DNA of 7,226 nucleotides from Thermococcus sp. (GTDB lineage Archaea > Methanobacteriota_B > Thermococci > Thermococcales > Thermococcaceae), in the NCBI GenBank assembly GCA_027023165.1, contig JALVWX010000213.1, positions 1 to 7,226 on the forward strand, read 5' to 3'. The position numbers were made by a program, and so were the translations under genes. The stretch's first letter is position 1. The number at the start of each line of letters is the position of its first letter. This document shows positions 5,431-7,226 of this stretch, in pieces. The notes beneath the pieces are model-generated. The model had not been told where the DNA came from, did not search any database, and worked only from the letters and a program-made list of their open reading frames with translations.

Positions 5431-6588
5431 TTAGACTATGCAGTAAAGGAACTCCGGAACCTCGGAGCCTTCCAAAACCTTAACGCTCCTCGGGTAGCGC
5501 CCCCTTTTCTTTCCGGACTTGACCTCGACTCTCAGGTTTCCAGCTATTGCATCAATCTCGTAGGAGTTGCGGTAGTAGAACACCTCCCCGAACTTCCGGT
5601 AGAGATGCTCCTGAACGAGCCACTCGTAGAGCACGGCTCTGTCGATTCTTCTCCTCGTCCACAGCTCCATGGCCCTTACGATGAAGGGATCGCGGAGGAT
5701 TAGCTTCCGCTCCTTCCTCGGGTAGACTTTTCTGTCACCGCCGAGGTAGAGAACCTGTAGGAGAACGTGGAAGGCTTCAAAAAGCTCGACGTAATCCCTC
5801 GCGGTGTGGGGCGAAACGCCAACGGCCTTTGCTATCGCGTTGAATGAGGTGGGCGATGGGGCCTTATCGAGTATTGCCCCCATAACGTCCCTTGCCAGGT
5901 CGGTGGAGCGGTCGAGGGCCTTCAAGTCCGCCTTTAAAAAGCCAACGAGTTCCTCAACCTTCAGGGTGCCGTTCAGGTAGGCGAGGTATCCGCCAGTCTC
6001 AAGGTAGTTCTCAAAAACTTCAGCCCCCTTCGAGGGAAAGAACTCGTCGTAGAAAAGGCTGTAATAGTCGTGAAAACTCAGCGGCATGACTTCAATCGTT
6101 TTTCTCTCTCCTCTTCTTCCTCCAAACGTTTCAAAGTGCCGTCCTATGGCCAGGGAAATTGAGCCCGTTACAGTAACGACGTCGTTTCTCAACTCGCCCC
6201 TGTCTATGAGGAACTTCAGGGCGCGCCACCAGTCATCCACGAGGCTGACCTCGTCGAGGAAGATGAACGCCATCTTAATGCCTTTTCGCTTCTTCAGCCT
6301 TAAATAGTCGTTCAGAACCTCCAAAAGCTCTCTGTAGTCCTCAAGCACATCACAGCTGAAGTAAAAGACCGCGTAAGGAGTCTCGACTTTTTTAAGGAGC
6401 TCTTTGATCAGGAGCTTTATTCCGAGGGTTTTTCCAACCCTCCTTGGGCCGACGACGAAGTTGAGCGAGAAAGGTCTCAGCGAGAGTTCATCGAGCCATT
6501 TAGGCCTGAGCCGGTAGGTGAGTTTTTCAAAGAGCTCCCAGTCCCTGTCAGGTTCGCCGAACCACCACGGGTTTTGCAACTCAAGCAT
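5431..6588 (-). CDS. AAA+ ATPase, AAA_14/DUF4143 type with C-terminal nuclease-like motif (second of pair)
   Basis: A 385-aa predicted ATPase of the same broad COG1373-like group as its neighbour, though clearly diverged from it. Walker A is GPRRVGKT (G47-T54), Walker B is AFIFLDEVSLVDDWW (D112-E113), the sensor-1-like strand is VVTVTGSISLAIGR (137-150), and the GGRRGERKTIEVMPLSFHDYY segment (about 156-176) is the family's Arg-containing loop followed by the SFREY-like motif. A winged-helix region spans about 248-275 (SFNAIAKAVGVSPHTARDYVELF). The C-terminus carries an intact PD-(D/E)XK-like signature, YEIDAIAGNLRVEVKSGKK, with D346, E355 and K357. The ATG at 6588 follows a TTTATAAA box at 26.5 bases, so the mRNA is probably leaderless. 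Three TTTGCA-N7-TGCAAA repeats surround this promoter, implying tight control. Biochemical role is unknown; the nuclease reading is from the motif alone. Confidence 0.9.
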   Translation of the reverse strand: MLELQNPWWFGEPDRDWELFEKLTYRLRPKWLDELSLRPFSLNFVVGPRRVGKTLGIKLLIKELLKKVETPYAVFYFSCDVLEDYRELLEVLNDYLRLKKRKGIKMAFIFLDEVSLVDDWWRALKFLIDRGELRNDVVTVTGSISLAIGRHFETFGGRRGERKTIEVMPLSFHDYYSLFYDEFFPSKGAEVFENYLETGGYLAYLNGTLKVEELVGFLKADLKALDRSTDLARDVMGAILDKAPSPTSFNAIAKAVGVSPHTARDYVELFEAFHVLLQVLYLGGDRKVYPRKERKLILRDPFIVRAMELWTRRRIDRAVLYEWLVQEHLYRKFGEVFYYRNSYEIDAIAGNLRVEVKSGKKRGRYPRSVKVLEGSEVPEFLYCIV

Positions 6589-6606
6589 GTGCAGTTATAG
6601 TGCAAA
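6588..6606. promoter_or_regulatory. Candidate operator 1, TTTGCA-N7-TGCAAA type
   Basis: TGTGCA, seven bases, TGCAAA; one mismatch from the perfect inverted repeat. It spans the region from the predicted transcription start (the A of the ATG at 6588) to just downstream of the TATA box, where a bound protein would block polymerase entry. Confidence 0.65.
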
Positions 6607-6610
6607 TATA

Positions 6611-6618
6611 TTTATAAA
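6611..6618 (-). promoter_or_regulatory. TATA box of the second ATPase gene
   Basis: TTTATAAA, centred 26.5 bases upstream of the ATG at 6588, with an A-rich BRE-like stretch (AAAATC on the minus strand) next to it. It is bracketed by candidate operators 1 and 2. No Shine-Dalgarno lies between it and the ATG, so a leaderless mRNA is likely. Confidence 0.7.
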
Positions 6619-6621
6619 GAT

Positions 6622-6640
6622 TTTGCATCCGCACTGCAAA
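6622..6640. promoter_or_regulatory. Candidate operator 2, TTTGCA-N7-TGCAAA
   Basis: TTTGCA (6622-6627), spacer tccgcac, TGCAAA (6635-6640): a perfect inverted repeat immediately upstream of the TATA box and overlapping the BRE position of the second ATPase promoter. Its centre is 34 bases from that of operator 1. Confidence 0.75.
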
Positions 6641-6656
6641 GATGTTTAAAAGGAAG

Positions 6657-6675
6657 TTTGCAGTGGCGGTGCAAA
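6657..6675. promoter_or_regulatory. Candidate operator 3, TTTGCA-N7-TGCAAA
   Basis: TTTGCA (6657-6662), spacer gtggcgg, TGCAAA (6670-6675), perfect and extended by a flanking G/C pair (6656/6676). Its centre is 35 bases from that of operator 2. It lies in the 107-base gap between dys and the second ATPase gene, about 70 to 90 bases upstream of the predicted transcription start. Confidence 0.75.
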
Positions 6676-6695
6676 CTAATAAGGCCGGGCTAACG

Positions 6696-7226
<531 letters not shown>

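Noticed and set aside
5320..5703. Plus-strand reading frame opposite the ATPase junction
   Set aside because: It is antisense to the end of the second ATPase gene and to the palindromic intergenic region, with no domain or good start context.
6573..6578. Additional TTTGCA half-site inside the second ATPase gene start
   Set aside because: There is no TGCAAA at the 7-base spacing and it is part of coding sequence, so it is probably not a fourth operator.

Overview
The window looks like chromosomal DNA from a hyperthermophilic euryarchaeon of the Thermococcales, most likely a Thermococcus species. The evidence is the archaea-only gene content (TiaS for the AUA-decoding tRNA-Ile, deoxyhypusine synthase for aIF5A, a COG1395-type HTH protein), fairly GC-rich coding sequence with AGG/GAG-rich codon use, Lys/Glu-rich proteins, very short intergenic gaps, and TATA boxes about 26 bases upstream of start codons, as expected for leaderless archaeal mRNAs. 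Genus assignment is inference; no 16S gene is present.

Layout: (1) 15-1265 (+), a SAMHD1/dGTPase-like HD-domain phosphohydrolase. (2) 1297-2256 (-), a COG1395-type HTH protein, convergent with gene 1 and divergent from gene 3. (3) 2298-2837 (+), a RimJ/RimL-like GNAT acetyltransferase. Genes 2 and 3 share a 41-base gap in which their two promoters overlap. (4) 2860-4134 (+), tiaS, whose TATA box lies across the stop codon of gene 3. (5) 4144-5316 (-) and (6) 5431-6588 (-), two different AAA+ ATPases of the AAA_14/DUF4143 (COG1373-like) type, each with a C-terminal PD-(D/E)XK-like segment. (7) 6696 to the window edge (-), the C-terminal half of deoxyhypusine synthase (dys).

The window mixes conserved archaeal genes (HD hydrolase, COG1395 regulator, tiaS, dys) with an apparently accessory pair of same-strand ATPases between tiaS and dys. 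The ATPase pair is the most interesting part. Both genes carry an identical TTTATAAA box at the same distance from their ATG. The upstream gene is preceded by three regularly spaced copies of an inverted repeat, TTTGCA-N7-TGCAAA, which bracket its TATA box. The downstream gene is preceded by a perfect 20-base palindrome joined to a 6-base-stem hairpin. These look like binding sites for dedicated, undescribed regulators. The nuclease-like motif is intact in one ATPase and altered in the other. A long imperfect inverted repeat covers the convergent 3' ends of tiaS and the first ATPase.

No tRNA, rRNA, CRISPR array, insertion sequence or transposase was seen. No gene-free stretch exceeds about 115 bases.
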